This document shows, piece by piece, positions 15,601 to 24,793 of a stretch of DNA of 64,000 nucleotides. The notes beneath the pieces were generated by a model. That model ran no database searches and was not told the DNA's origin. It worked only from the letters and a program-made list of their open reading frames with translations. Both the position numbers and the translations under genes were made by a program. Origin of the DNA: Curtobacterium sp. VKM Ac-2922 (lineage in GTDB: Bacteria > Actinomycetota > Actinomycetes > Actinomycetales > Microbacteriaceae). Numbering within the stretch: the stretch's first letter is position 1; every line of letters starts with the position of its first letter. Where the stretch lies: positions 127,436-191,435 of the forward strand of contig NZ_JALGRO010000004.1 in assembly GCF_022815645.1 (NCBI RefSeq), in the 5' to 3' direction.

Positions 15601-16932
15601 GGGCAGCGCCGGCACGGACGGTTCGTCGATCCAGGGCGCGATGACCTGCCGGACAGCCGAGGCGTCGCGCGCCGAGGCCTCGGCGAACGCGGCGACGACG
15701 TCCGAAGGTGTCACGGTGCCGTGGCGGTGCCGTTCGGTGACGGTCCAGAGCCCGGAGAAGAACGCCTCGTCGCCGATCGTCCGTCGCAACGCGTGCAGGG
15801 CGAGGGCGCCGCGCTTGTAGACCCGGTCGTCGAACATGTCCTTCGCGCCGGGGTCCCCGACGACCAGGTCTTCGGGCTGCTCGAGCAGTCCGTCCCGGTA
15901 CTGCGCTGCCAGGGTGTCGGCGCTGTCGCCGCCGCGGTGTTCGGACCACAGCCACTCGGCGTAGCAGGCGAAGCCCTCGTGCAGCCAGATGTCCCGCCAG
16001 TGGGCCAGGGTGACGGAGTTGCCGAACCACTGGTGCGCGAGCTCGTGCGCGATGAGCCGGTCGGTGCCGTGTTCGCCGTCGACGTGGTTCCGGCCGAACA
16101 CCGCCAGACCGTGCGCCTCGAGCGGGATCTCGAGCTCGTCGTCCGTCACCACGACCCCGTACGCGGGGAACGGGTACGGGCCGAACCGGTCGGCGTACAG
16201 GGCGATCATCTCGGGCACCTGCCCGAAGTCCGTCTTCGCCGCGGTGGTCAGGTCGACCGGGTGGTGCAGCGTGACGGGGACCGGTGCACCGCGGAGGGTC
16301 GTGGTGCGGTACCGGCCGATCTGCACGGTCGCCAGGTAGGTCGCCATCGGGTCGGTCGTGGCGTAGGTCCAGCGCACACCGCGGCCGTCGCGTTCCTTGG
16401 CGAGCAGGTCGCCGTTCGCGACGACGTCGTACCCGGCCTCGCAGGTGATCTCGAAGCGGTACGTCGCCTTGTCGTCGGGTCGGTCGTTGCAGGGGAACCA
16501 GGACGGTGCACCGGTGGGCTGTGCGGCGACGATGACGCCGTCGGTCAGTTCCTCCCAGCCGATCTGTCCCCACGGGCTGCGCAGGGGGCGGGGTGTGCCG
16601 CGGTAGCGGACGTGCACCGTGAACTCGGTGCCGGCCTGGATCGGGGCGGGTGGCGTGACGGTGAGCTTGTGGATGCCGGACGAGACCTTCTTGGCGCGGA
16701 CCCCGTCGACGTCGACCCGCTCGACCGACATGCCGTGCAGGTCGAGCACGATCCGGTCGAGGCGCGTCAACGCGGTCGCGGTGATCGTCGCCGTGCCGCT
16801 GAACCGGTTCGTGGCGACGCGGTAGTCGATCCGCAGCTCGTAGTGGCTCGCGCGCCAGCGACGGTCCCCGCTGTGCGGCGTGTACGGGTCGGGGTCGGCG
16901 GTGGTCGGTTCGGCGTCGGTCGTCGGCTTCAC
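15598..16932 (-). CDS. M1 family zinc metallopeptidase (aminopeptidase N-like)
   Basis: 444 residues, the short actinobacterial form with only the N-terminal beta domain and the catalytic domain. Zinc site HELAHQWFG followed 18 residues later by Glu in LHEGFACY (HExxH-x18-E), about residues 293-316. The GxMEN exopeptidase motif is not present as such; the matching region reads EIPLEAHGLAVF, as in other members of this short subfamily. No signal peptide. GTG start at 16932 lies 8 bases after the NRPS stop, so they share a transcript. Cleaves N-terminal residues from peptides by family knowledge; a link with the NRPS is unproven. Confidence 0.88.
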   Translation of the reverse strand: MKPTTDAEPTTADPDPYTPHSGDRRWRASHYELRIDYRVATNRFSGTATITATALTRLDRIVLDLHGMSVERVDVDGVRAKKVSSGIHKLTVTPPAPIQAGTEFTVHVRYRGTPRPLRSPWGQIGWEELTDGVIVAAQPTGAPSWFPCNDRPDDKATYRFEITCEAGYDVVANGDLLAKERDGRGVRWTYATTDPMATYLATVQIGRYRTTTLRGAPVPVTLHHPVDLTTAAKTDFGQVPEMIALYADRFGPYPFPAYGVVVTDDELEIPLEAHGLAVFGRNHVDGEHGTDRLIAHELAHQWFGNSVTLAHWRDIWLHEGFACYAEWLWSEHRGGDSADTLAAQYRDGLLEQPEDLVVGDPGAKDMFDDRVYKRGALALHALRRTIGDEAFFSGLWTVTERHRHGTVTPSDVVAAFAEASARDASAVRQVIAPWIDEPSVPALP

Positions 16933-16940
16933 GGTGCCGG

Positions 16941-19900
16941 TCAGTCTGCCACGGCGGCGGACGCCCGGTCCGGCTCGGCGGCACCAGCTGTCCACGGGGC
17001 GCTGTCCCACGGCGAGATCGGGTTGCCCGCCCACGAGGTGCCGGCGGGCACCTGCTCGCCGCGCATCACGAGCGACGCGGGTGCGATGGTAGCCCCGGCG
17101 CCGATGCCCGCAGCGGGCAGGATCACGCTGTGCGGCCCGAGCGTGCCGCCGGCGTCGACCGTGACGGCATCGAGCTGCATCACCCGGTCGTGGAACAGGT
17201 GTGTCTGCACGACGGTGCCGCGGGCGATCGTCGCACCGTCGCCGATGGTCACCAGGTCGGCCTCGGGCAGCCAGTACGTCTCGCACCAGACCCCGCGACC
17301 GATCGTGGCCCCCAGGCTGCGCAGCCACACGGCGAGCGCCGGCGTGCCGGTGGCCTGCTCGGCGAACCACGGTCGGGCGACGGTCTCGACGAAGGTGTCC
17401 TGCACCTCGTTGCGCCAGACGAACGACGACCACAGCGGGTGCTCGCGCGCGGTGATCCGGCCGACGAACGACCACTTGGCGACGGTCGACACGACGGCTG
17501 CGACGGCTCCGGCGACGACGAGGATCGGTGCGGCGAGCAGCACGGTCCACCCGAGCCCGACGGCGGACCAGGACGCCAGCAGGGTCCCGCCGACTCCGAG
17601 CGCGATCGCGCCGGACACCATGGGGGCGATCAGGCGCAGGACCTCCCAGCTGCCGCGGGCGACACGGAGTCGGCGCGGCGGGCGGAAGGTGCGCTCCTCG
17701 TCGAACGTCGTCGCGGCACGGCGCAGGCGCACGGGCGGGGAGCCGAGCCACGAGGACCCGCGCTTGGCCTTCTTGGGGACGGCGGAGAGCACCGCGACCA
17801 GGGCCTCACGCGGGACGGACCGTCCGGCGCCGGTCATGCCGCTGTTGCCGAGGAACGCCCGGCGACCGACCTTCGACCTGCCGATGGTCACCCGACCGCC
17901 GCCGAGCTCGTACGTGGCGACCATCGTGTCGTCGGCCAGGAACGCCCCCGATGCGATCTGGGTCAGCGACGGCAGCAGCAGCACGGTGGAGATCTCGGTG
18001 TTCCGCCCGACCCGCGCCCCGAGCAACCGGAGCCACAGCGGCGTGACCAGGCTGGCGTAGAGCGGGAACAGCAGCGTCCGGGCGGCGTCGAGCACCCGCT
18101 CGGTGCACCACGCCTGCCACCCGATCCGCGACCGGACCGGGTGCCGGCCCTCGTGCAGGCCGATCCCGAGCAGCCGGACGACCCCGACCACCAGGCCGGC
18201 GTAGACCACACCGGCGACCACCGTCGCGAGCGGGACGAGCGCCAGCGCGTGCCCGACGGCCGTGCCCAAGGACGGTGCACGACCGACCAGGGCAGCGGTG
18301 ACCAGCAGACCCACCGCGACCCCGACCACCGGCAGCCCGGCCACGGCAACGGAGCCGGCCCCGTACGCGACCAGCCACCGACGGCCGGGCGCGGGGCGTT
18401 CCTCCCGTCCGTGTCGGGCCGACCCGACGCGTTCCGCGGGGGATCCCGCCCAGCGTTCGCCGTCCGGCACTGTTCCGGTGACGGCGGACCCGGGCTCGAT
18501 CTCCGCGTCCGCGCCGACGACCGCTCCGGGCAGCAGCGTGGTGCGGCTGCGCACGACGGCGTCCGGGCCGACCTTCACCCGGCCCAGCCGGAAGACGTCG
18601 CCGTCCACCCAGTGCCCGGCCAGGTCGACCTCGGGTTCGATCGACGCACGCTTGCCGATGGTGAGCATGCCGGTCACCGGGGGCAGCGTGTGCAGGTCGA
18701 CGCCCTGCCCGATCCGGGCGCCGAGGGCACGGGCGTAGTAGCTGATCCACGGCGCGCCCGCGGTCGAGGGGCCGTCGATGGCCTCGGCGATGCGCTCCGC
18801 CAGCCACACCCGCACGTGCACCGACCCGCCGCGGGGGTGGTCGCCCGGACGGACCCCAGCCAGCACGAGCCGCACCAGGACGACCGTCACGGCCATCTTG
18901 CCGATCGGCGTCACGAACACCAGCAGCGCGAGCACCAGCGCCGGCCAGGGCAGCGTCGGCAGGAACGGCAGCGTCGTCGCGTGCAGCACCTCGGCGACCA
19001 GCGCCGTCCACGTCAGGACCCGCAGACCGCGCAGCACCTGCACCGGCAGGCCCAGCAACGTCATCGAGAGCCCGGTCGCCGGCGGTGTGGGCCGGACGTC
19101 CCGGTGCCGAGCGGCCACCGGGCCCGAGGCGTCGAGCGCATCGGCGAGCGCACCGATCCGCGGGTGGTCGTACACGTCCGCCACGGTCGTCGCGGGGTAG
19201 CGCTCTCGGATGGCGGACACCAGCTGCGCCGCCGTCAGCGAACCGCCGCCGTGCGCGAAGAAGTCGTCGTCCTCGCTCGCCACCGGCACCCCGAGGATCG
19301 CCGCCCAGCGCTCCGCGATCCACGCCACAGTCGGGGGGAGCGCGACCGAAGCGCCGTCGCCCGTCAGCGGCCAGGGGAGCGCCGCCCGGTCGACCTTGCC
19401 CGACGTCCGCGTCGGCAGGGCGTCCACCACCGCCAGCAGGGGCACGAGCGCCGCTGGCAGCTCCTCGCGCAGACGGGCGTTCGCCACCGCCGTGTCGATC
19501 GTCGCCCCCGCGACCGGCGCCACGTACCCGACCAGCACCTGGTTGCCCGCAGGGGTGCGCTGCACCACGGCCGCCCCACCCGCCACGTCGTCGAGCGCCT
19601 GCAGCGCCGCGTCGATCTCACCCAGCTCGATCCGCCGCCCGCCGAGCTTGATCTGGTCGTCCGCCCGCCCCTGGAACACCAGCCCCTCGGGGTCGTACCG
19701 CACCAGGTCACCGCTCCGGTACGCCCGCGCCCACCCGAGCTCCGGGAACGGCGCGTACTTCTCCGCGTCCTTCGCCGGGTCCAGGTACCGACCGAGCCCC
19801 ACACCGCCGATCACCAGCTCACCCACGTCGCCCGGCGCGACCCGCACCCCGGCAGCATCCACGACCGCCAGGTCCCACCCGTCCAACGGCAGGCCGATGC

Positions 19901-20870
19901 GCACCGGCGCCGACCCGTCCATCAGCGCGCCACACGCGACCACAGTCGCCTCGGTCGGACCGTACGTGTTCCACAGCTCACGGTCACGGCTCGCGATCCG
20001 CGCGGCGAGCTCCGGCGGGCAGGCCTCACCACCGAAGATCACCAGCCGCACTTGCTCGAGCGCGTCGTCCGGCCACAGCGCCGCCAGCGTCGGCACCGTC
20101 GACACCACGGTGATCCCGTGCACGATCAGCCACGGCCCCAGGTCCACTCCCGTCCGCACCAGCGACCGCGGCGCCGGCACCAGGCACGCCCCGTGCCCCC
20201 ACGCCAGCCACATCTCCTCGCACGACGCGTCGAACGCCACGCTGAGCCCGGCCAGCACCCGGTCGCCCGGCCCGATCGGTGCGGACTGCAGGAACATCCG
20301 CGCCTCGGCGTCCACGAACGCGGCAGCCGACCGGTGCGTCACGGCGACGCCCTTCGGCACACCGGTCGACCCCGACGTGAAGATGATCCACGCGCCGTCG
20401 TCGGTCGTGGGGGCGGTGGCGCTCGCCGTGGGGTCGACGACCGGCACAGCGGCCGCGTCGGCGTCGCCCGAGGTCCGCAGCACGCCGCCCGCGCCGATGA
20501 CGCCGGCCACGTGGGCTTCGCCGAACACCAGGGTCGCCCGTTCCTCGGGGTCGTCCGCGTCGACGGGCACGTAGGCGGCTCCGGCGGCCAGCACCGCCAG
20601 GATCGAGACGTAGAGCTCGCGGCTGCCCGAGGGGATCCGGATGCCCACCCGGTCGCCAGGGTGCACGCCCCGCCGGGCCAGGTCGTCGGCCCGTTCCTCG
20701 ACGAGCCGCACGAGTGACCGGTAGTCGACCGCGCCGTCGGCGTCCTCGAGCGCGAACGCCTCGGGGTGCGCCTCCGCCGTCGAACGGAGCACGTCGAGCA
20801 GGGTGCGCGCGTCGGGCGCGGCCCCACCGCGGGCGAGCTCGGTCTGCGGGTTCCCGGTGGCGAGCGTCAT
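16941..20870 (-). CDS. Pls/PosA-type non-ribosomal peptide synthetase
   Basis: 1309 residues, close to epsilon-polylysine synthetase Pls (about 1319). Order: adenylation domain (about 15-510) with FTSGSTGVPKG, FDASCEEMW, NTYGPTEATVV, YRSGDLVRYD and the TSGKVDR Lys; carrier domain with HGGGSL (Ser near 539, phosphopantetheine site); then three blocks of transmembrane helices (about 600-665, 830-905, 1075-1125), each followed by a left-handed beta-helix hexapeptide-repeat domain (about 720-800, 940-1015, 1190-1280) in place of condensation domains. Such enzymes polymerise a single amino acid on the membrane; the residue used cannot be read safely. ATG 20870 has GAGG upstream. Partner transferase gene is 2 kb away. 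Confidence 0.9.
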   Translation of the reverse strand: MTLATGNPQTELARGGAAPDARTLLDVLRSTAEAHPEAFALEDADGAVDYRSLVRLVEERADDLARRGVHPGDRVGIRIPSGSRELYVSILAVLAAGAAYVPVDADDPEERATLVFGEAHVAGVIGAGGVLRTSGDADAAAVPVVDPTASATAPTTDDGAWIIFTSGSTGVPKGVAVTHRSAAAFVDAEARMFLQSAPIGPGDRVLAGLSVAFDASCEEMWLAWGHGACLVPAPRSLVRTGVDLGPWLIVHGITVVSTVPTLAALWPDDALEQVRLVIFGGEACPPELAARIASRDRELWNTYGPTEATVVACGALMDGSAPVRIGLPLDGWDLAVVDAAGVRVAPGDVGELVIGGVGLGRYLDPAKDAEKYAPFPELGWARAYRSGDLVRYDPEGLVFQGRADDQIKLGGRRIELGEIDAALQALDDVAGGAAVVQRTPAGNQVLVGYVAPVAGATIDTAVANARLREELPAALVPLLAVVDALPTRTSGKVDRAALPWPLTGDGASVALPPTVAWIAERWAAILGVPVASEDDDFFAHGGGSLTAAQLVSAIRERYPATTVADVYDHPRIGALADALDASGPVAARHRDVRPTPPATGLSMTLLGLPVQVLRGLRVLTWTALVAEVLHATTLPFLPTLPWPALVLALLVFVTPIGKMAVTVVLVRLVLAGVRPGDHPRGGSVHVRVWLAERIAEAIDGPSTAGAPWISYYARALGARIGQGVDLHTLPPVTGMLTIGKRASIEPEVDLAGHWVDGDVFRLGRVKVGPDAVVRSRTTLLPGAVVGADAEIEPGSAVTGTVPDGERWAGSPAERVGSARHGREERPAPGRRWLVAYGAGSVAVAGLPVVGVAVGLLVTAALVGRAPSLGTAVGHALALVPLATVVAGVVYAGLVVGVVRLLGIGLHEGRHPVRSRIGWQAWCTERVLDAARTLLFPLYASLVTPLWLRLLGARVGRNTEISTVLLLPSLTQIASGAFLADDTMVATYELGGGRVTIGRSKVGRRAFLGNSGMTGAGRSVPREALVAVLSAVPKKAKRGSSWLGSPPVRLRRAATTFDEERTFRPPRRLRVARGSWEVLRLIAPMVSGAIALGVGGTLLASWSAVGLGWTVLLAAPILVVAGAVAAVVSTVAKWSFVGRITAREHPLWSSFVWRNEVQDTFVETVARPWFAEQATGTPALAVWLRSLGATIGRGVWCETYWLPEADLVTIGDGATIARGTVVQTHLFHDRVMQLDAVTVDAGGTLGPHSVILPAAGIGAGATIAPASLVMRGEQVPAGTSWAGNPISPWDSAPWTAGAAEPDRASAAVAD

Positions 20871-20914
20871 CGAGTCCTCTTCCCGGTCGTGTGCAGGTCG
20901 ACCGGCCCGTGATC

Positions 20915-21958
20915 CTAGGGGGCCGAGGTGTCCTGCTGGGGAACGTCGAGTGCCGCGCGGGCCGCGTCGAGCGCCTCGGCGACCCCGATCGCGTCGTCGA
21001 GCGAGTGCACCGGCGAGTCCGTCCGGCCGTCGGCGACGTACCGCGCGAGCGCCGCTGCCTGCCACACGAGGCCCTGCCGGCCGCGCAGGCCGTTCGGCTC
21101 CGACCACCGGTCCGCGTCGCCGCCACGGTGCACCGTGAACGAGGCCGGGAACACGAAGTGGTCGGTGTACTTCACGGTCGCCGCGGTGCCGGCGATCATC
21201 GCCAGGCCCGGGGTCCACGCGGTGATCGACGTGGTCACCACCGCCTGGGCGCCACCGGTCCCGGTGGACACCGTGACGGACTGGAGGTCCACCCCACGGT
21301 GCGACACCGCTCCCGTCGTGCGGCTGGTCACCGGGGCGCCGGTGGCGAACCGTGCGAACCAGTGGCCGTAGACGCCGGCGTCCAGCAGGGCGCCCCCGCC
21401 TGCGGCGGGGTCGAACATGCGGTCGGTCGTGTCGGCGGGGTCGTGCGGCCAGCCGACGTCGACGGTCGCCAGTTGCACGTCACCCAGCACGCCGTCGGCC
21501 AGCAGCCGGGCGATCACGGTGGTGCCCGGCAGGTAGCGGGTCCACATGGCCTCCATCGCCAGGACGCCGGCGTCGCGGGCGGCGGTCGCCAGGCGTCGGG
21601 TGTCGGCCGCAGACGTGGTCATCGGCTTCTCGACCAGGACGTGCTTGCCGGCCGCGATCGCGAGCAGGGCGTGGTCGAGGTGCTGCGGGTGGGGCGAGGC
21701 GACGTAGACCACGTCGACGTCGGGGTCGCCGACCAGGGCCTCGTACGAGCCGTGCGCGGTCGGGATGCCGTGGCGTGCGGCGAAGGCGGCGGCGCGGTCG
21801 GCCGAACGCGAGCCGACCGCGACGACGCGCTGGTCGGAGTCGGCGTGCAGGGTGCTCGTGAAGTCGTTCGCGATCACGCCCGGGCCGAGGACGCCCCAGC
21901 GCAGGACGGGACCGCCGCGCAGTGGTTCGACCTGGGCCGCAGGGAACGCGAACGTCAT
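20915..21958 (-). CDS. Gfo/Idh/MocA family NAD(P)-dependent oxidoreductase
   Basis: 347 residues. Rossmann motif near the N-terminus (WGVLGPGVIANDF), DPDVDVVYVASPHPQHLDHALLA, and the signature KHVLVEKP with the catalytic-site Lys at about residue 108; the C-terminal half is the beta-sheet substrate domain (GGGALLDAGVYGHWFARFATG). Members oxidise or reduce sugars, inositols and related polyols; the substrate here is not evident. ATG at 21958 chosen; a GTG nine bases upstream is possible. The NRPS gene follows 44 bases later on the same strand, so they may be cotranscribed. Confidence 0.88.
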   Translation of the reverse strand: MTFAFPAAQVEPLRGGPVLRWGVLGPGVIANDFTSTLHADSDQRVVAVGSRSADRAAAFAARHGIPTAHGSYEALVGDPDVDVVYVASPHPQHLDHALLAIAAGKHVLVEKPMTTSAADTRRLATAARDAGVLAMEAMWTRYLPGTTVIARLLADGVLGDVQLATVDVGWPHDPADTTDRMFDPAAGGGALLDAGVYGHWFARFATGAPVTSRTTGAVSHRGVDLQSVTVSTGTGGAQAVVTTSITAWTPGLAMIAGTAATVKYTDHFVFPASFTVHRGGDADRWSEPNGLRGRQGLVWQAAALARYVADGRTDSPVHSLDDAIGVAEALDAARAALDVPQQDTSAP

Positions 21959-22103
21959 GCTCCGCACGCTACTCGCGCGGCGCCGGCCCGAGTGGCACCT
22001 GGTCCGCCGGAGCCAACCACGGGGGAAGGTCGCGGCCTGCCGCGATGTCGATCGCCGCCGATCGAGCGCAGCGAGAACGACTGCCTGATCGGGAATGTCT
22101 CTG

Positions 22104-22175
22104 TGCCCCCAGGAGGATTCGAACCTCCGCCCCTGCCTCCGGAGGGCAGTGCTCTATCCCCTGAGCTATGGGGGC
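22104..22175 (-). tRNA. tRNA-Arg, anticodon CCG
   Basis: Folds as a 72-base cloverleaf on the minus strand: acceptor stem GCCCCCA with TGGGGGC and discriminator A, D arm GCTC...GAGC, anticodon stem CTGCC/GGCAG with loop CTCCGGA (anticodon CCG), a 4-base variable region, and T arm GGAGG-TTCGAAT-CCTCC. CCA is not encoded. It reads CGG arginine codons and lies about 700 bases from argS, on the opposite strand. Confidence 0.95.
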
Positions 22176-22274
22176 CCTGGGTGCTGACAACCGTAGCAGG
22201 TCCGCACACGCCTTCTGGACCACGGGGCGGGCCGGTGCCGGCGGTGCGGGGGTGTGCCGGGCCTCCTGTCCGGG

Positions 22275-22856
22275 TCAACCGGCGGGGGTGGCGGATGCGC
22301 TCGGGGTGAGGGCCTGGCGGACCGCGTCGACGACCGGCTGTGCGGTGCCCGGTTCGGTGAACAGCGTCGACGAGGTGGTGATCCAGTACGGGTCGGCGAA
22401 GGCGTCGGCGCGGCCCGTGCCGTCGGTCAGGGCGAAGTAGCCCTCGACCGTGTAGGTCGGGACCGAGCCACCGCGCTCGAACAGCGCGTCCTTCAGGTTC
22501 GTGAGCGACTTCTCAGGCAGGTGGGCGACGGCGAGCGTGACGGTGACCGAGGGGTCCGCGTCCTCGTGGAACACGCACACCCGGCCGCGCTGCTGGGCGA
22601 TCCGGGCTGCGGGGGAGCCCTTCGCGGGCTTCGCGGACCGGTCGAGTGTGAACGGCTTGCCGTAGACGTCGAACGTCGCGGCCGGCAGCAGCTGGGCGCA
22701 CGTCTGGTCGACCCGTTGGCCGACGACGCCGGCCGTCGTGCTCGGGGTCGGGGTGGGCGAGCCGCCGCCGCTGCCGGAGCAGGCGGCGAGCACGAGGAGT
22801 GCGGGGACGGCGAGCGCGGCGACGCTGATCGCCCGGGCGGGTCGTCGGGTTCTCAT
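22275..22856 (-). CDS. Putative lipoprotein, unknown function
   Basis: 193 residues from ATG 22856 (another in-frame ATG lies at 22865). Arg-rich N-terminus, hydrophobic segment and lipobox LAAC give a type II signal peptide with lipidated Cys near residue 26, followed by a Ser/Gly/Thr/Pro linker. The mature part has two further Cys residues (QTCAQLLP and GRVCVFHED) that could form a disulfide, and looks like a small globular domain; it ends in a Pro/Ala/Ser tail. No family recognised. It is divergent from argS across 41 bases and runs toward tRNA-Arg. Confidence 0.78.
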   Translation of the reverse strand: MRTRRPARAISVAALAVPALLVLAACSGSGGGSPTPTPSTTAGVVGQRVDQTCAQLLPAATFDVYGKPFTLDRSAKPAKGSPAARIAQQRGRVCVFHEDADPSVTVTLAVAHLPEKSLTNLKDALFERGGSVPTYTVEGYFALTDGTGRADAFADPYWITTSSTLFTEPGTAQPVVDAVRQALTPSASATPAG

Positions 22857-22883
22857 GCGGCCCATGATGGTGCATGTCCCCGG

Positions 22884-22889
22884 TAGACT
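22884..22889 (+). promoter_or_regulatory. -10 box TAGACT of argS, leaderless transcript
   Basis: TAGACT ends eight bases before the GTG at 22898, the spacing at which transcription would begin at the start codon itself. No ribosome site precedes the GTG, consistent with a leaderless mRNA. Confidence 0.6.
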
Positions 22890-22897
22890 CGTCTGCC

Positions 22898-24562
22898 GTG
22901 ACTCCTGCCGAACTCTCCGCCGCGTACCTGTCGATCCTGACCGGGATCGTCGAACGACGAGGGGCCTCGGACGCTGTGACGGTCGACGACTCGCACGTCG
23001 CGCTCGAGCGGCCGAAGAACCGGGCGCACGGCGACTGGGCCTCGAACGCGGCGATGCAGCTCGCGAAGCGCCTCGGGACGAACCCGCGCGAGCTCGCGAC
23101 CGAGATCGCCGGCGAGCTGACCGAGCTGGACGGGGTGGACTCCGTCGACGTCGCCGGCCCGGGCTTCATCAACATCACGCTCGAGGTCGCTGCTGCGGGC
23201 GAGATCGCGCGCACGATCGTCGACACCGGCAGCGCGTTCGGTCACGGCGACCTGTACCAGGACGTCCGCATCGACCTGGAGTTCGTCTCGGCGAACCCGA
23301 CGGGCCCGATCCACATGGGCGGCGTCCGCTGGGCGGCCGTCGGTGACAGCCTGGCCCGGGTGTTCCAGGCCCAGGGCGGTCTGGTCACCCGCGAGTACTA
23401 CTTCAACGACCACGGCAACCAGATCGACCGCTTCGCCCGGTCCCTGGTGGCCTCGGCGCTCGGCGAGCCCACGCCGGACGACGGCTACGGCGGCGCCTAC
23501 ATCGCCGAGATCGCCGCGCGGGTGATGGCAACGTACGACGGCGACGTGCGCGACCTGCCCCGTGCCGAGGCGCAAGAGCTGTTCCGCCGCGAGGGCGTCG
23601 ACTTCATGTTCACGGACATCAAGCAGTCGCTGCACGAGTTCGGCGTCGACTTCGACGTCTACTTCCACGAGAACGCGCTGCACGAGTCCAAGGCCGTCGA
23701 GCGCGCCATCGACCGGCTGCGCTCGCTCGGCATGATGTACGAGGCCGACGGGGCACTGTGGCTCCGCACGACCGACTTCGGCGACGACCGGGACCGCGTG
23801 GTCATCAAGTCCGACGGTGAGCCCGCGTACATCGCCGGCGACCTGGCGTACTACCTCGACAAGCGCGAGCGCGGGTTCGAGCGCAACCTGATCATGCTCG
23901 GCGCGGACCACCACGGGTACGTCGGCCGGATGATGGCGATGTGCGCGGCGTTCGGCGACGAGCCGGGCACGAACCTCGAGATCCTGATCGGCCAGATGGT
24001 GAACCTGCTGAAGGACGGCGAGCCGATGCGCATGTCCAAGCGCAACGGCACGGTCGTCACGATGGAGGACCTGGTCGACGCCGTGGGTGTCGACGCGGGG
24101 CGCTACGCGCTCGTGCGGTTCGCCAGCGACACCGCGATCGACATCGACCTCGACGTGCTCACCAAGCGCACGAACGACAACCCCGTCTTCACCGTGCAGT
24201 ACGCGCACGCCCGCACGCACTCCGTCGCGCGGAACGCCGCCGCGTCGGGTGTCGACCGGTCGGTGTTCGACGCCTCGCTGCTGACGCACGACACCGAGGG
24301 TGCGCTGCTCGGCGCCCTGGCGGAGTACCCGCGCGTGGTGCGCCAGGCCGCCGAACTCCGCGAGCCGCACCGGATCGCGCGGTACATCGAGCAGCTCGCG
24401 GGCCTGTACCACCGCTGGTACGACGCCTGCCGGGTCACCCCGCTCGGCGACGAGCCCGTGACGGACCTGCACCGCACCCGCCTGTGGCTGAACGACGCCA
24501 CCGGGCAGGTCGTGCGGAACGGTCTCGGCCTGCTGGGCGTGAGCGCACCCGACCGCATGTAG
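22898..24562 (+). CDS. argS: Arginyl-tRNA synthetase
   Basis: Class I synthetase charging tRNA-Arg, 554 residues from GTG 22898 ([10 protein letters not shown]). N-terminal Add-1 domain, then the ATP motif [12 protein letters not shown] (about 133-143; the HIGH-equivalent reads HMGG, as in many actinobacteria), a [11 protein letters not shown] segment, and MSKR (about residue 378) in place of KMSKS, followed by the helical anticodon-binding domain ending [10 protein letters not shown]. An in-frame ATG at 22874 exists but lies before the -10 box, so would be untranscribed. It starts the biosynthetic gene run; a strong hairpin follows it. Confidence 0.97.
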   Translation: MTPAELSAAYLSILTGIVERRGASDAVTVDDSHVALERPKNRAHGDWASNAAMQLAKRLGTNPRELATEIAGELTELDGVDSVDVAGPGFINITLEVAAAGEIARTIVDTGSAFGHGDLYQDVRIDLEFVSANPTGPIHMGGVRWAAVGDSLARVFQAQGGLVTREYYFNDHGNQIDRFARSLVASALGEPTPDDGYGGAYIAEIAARVMATYDGDVRDLPRAEAQELFRREGVDFMFTDIKQSLHEFGVDFDVYFHENALHESKAVERAIDRLRSLGMMYEADGALWLRTTDFGDDRDRVVIKSDGEPAYIAGDLAYYLDKRERGFERNLIMLGADHHGYVGRMMAMCAAFGDEPGTNLEILIGQMVNLLKDGEPMRMSKRNGTVVTMEDLVDAVGVDAGRYALVRFASDTAIDIDLDVLTKRTNDNPVFTVQYAHARTHSVARNAAASGVDRSVFDASLLTHDTEGALLGALAEYPRVVRQAAELREPHRIARYIEQLAGLYHRWYDACRVTPLGDEPVTDLHRTRLWLNDATGQVVRNGLGLLGVSAPDRM

Positions 24563-24662
24563 CTGCCGCGGCCGGCCGGCCGGCCGGCCGCCGGGCCGGG
24601 CCGGCCCGGCCGCGTCGCACCCGTCTGCGCACATCGCGCCCCGTTCCCACGGGGCGCGATGT
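24563..24662. terminator. GC palindrome and strong hairpin after argS
   Basis: Just past the stop is a block of alternating GGCC units (about 24568-24614), then a perfect 14-base inverted repeat ACATCGCGCCCCGT (24631-24644) with complement at 24649-24662, loop TCCC. It should end argS transcription. The gap 24563-24793 holds nothing else I can support. Confidence 0.75.
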
Positions 24663-24793
24663 TCGTACGGGGGTGCGAACCCGTGCGAACCGCGCCGCGC
24701 CGCACCCCGCACCACGTGCGCGCCGCACCCGCCCTGCGGACGTACGCCGGGCCTCCAGGCAGCCTGACGGTGGGCGCTGGCACAGTGGGTCCC

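Noticed and set aside
17130-20717. A 1195-codon open frame on the plus strand opposite the NRPS gene
   Set aside because: High G+C keeps antisense frames open. Its product is Arg/Pro/His-rich, with no domain, while the minus strand encodes a full NRPS.
20871-21218. N-terminal extension of the NRPS to 21218
   Set aside because: It is Arg/Pro-rich and overlaps the Gfo/Idh gene; GAGG precedes ATG 20870.
24568-24614. GGCC-rich block as a CRISPR or mobile end
   Set aside because: No spacers or target duplications. Best read as a simple palindromic repeat near the argS terminator.
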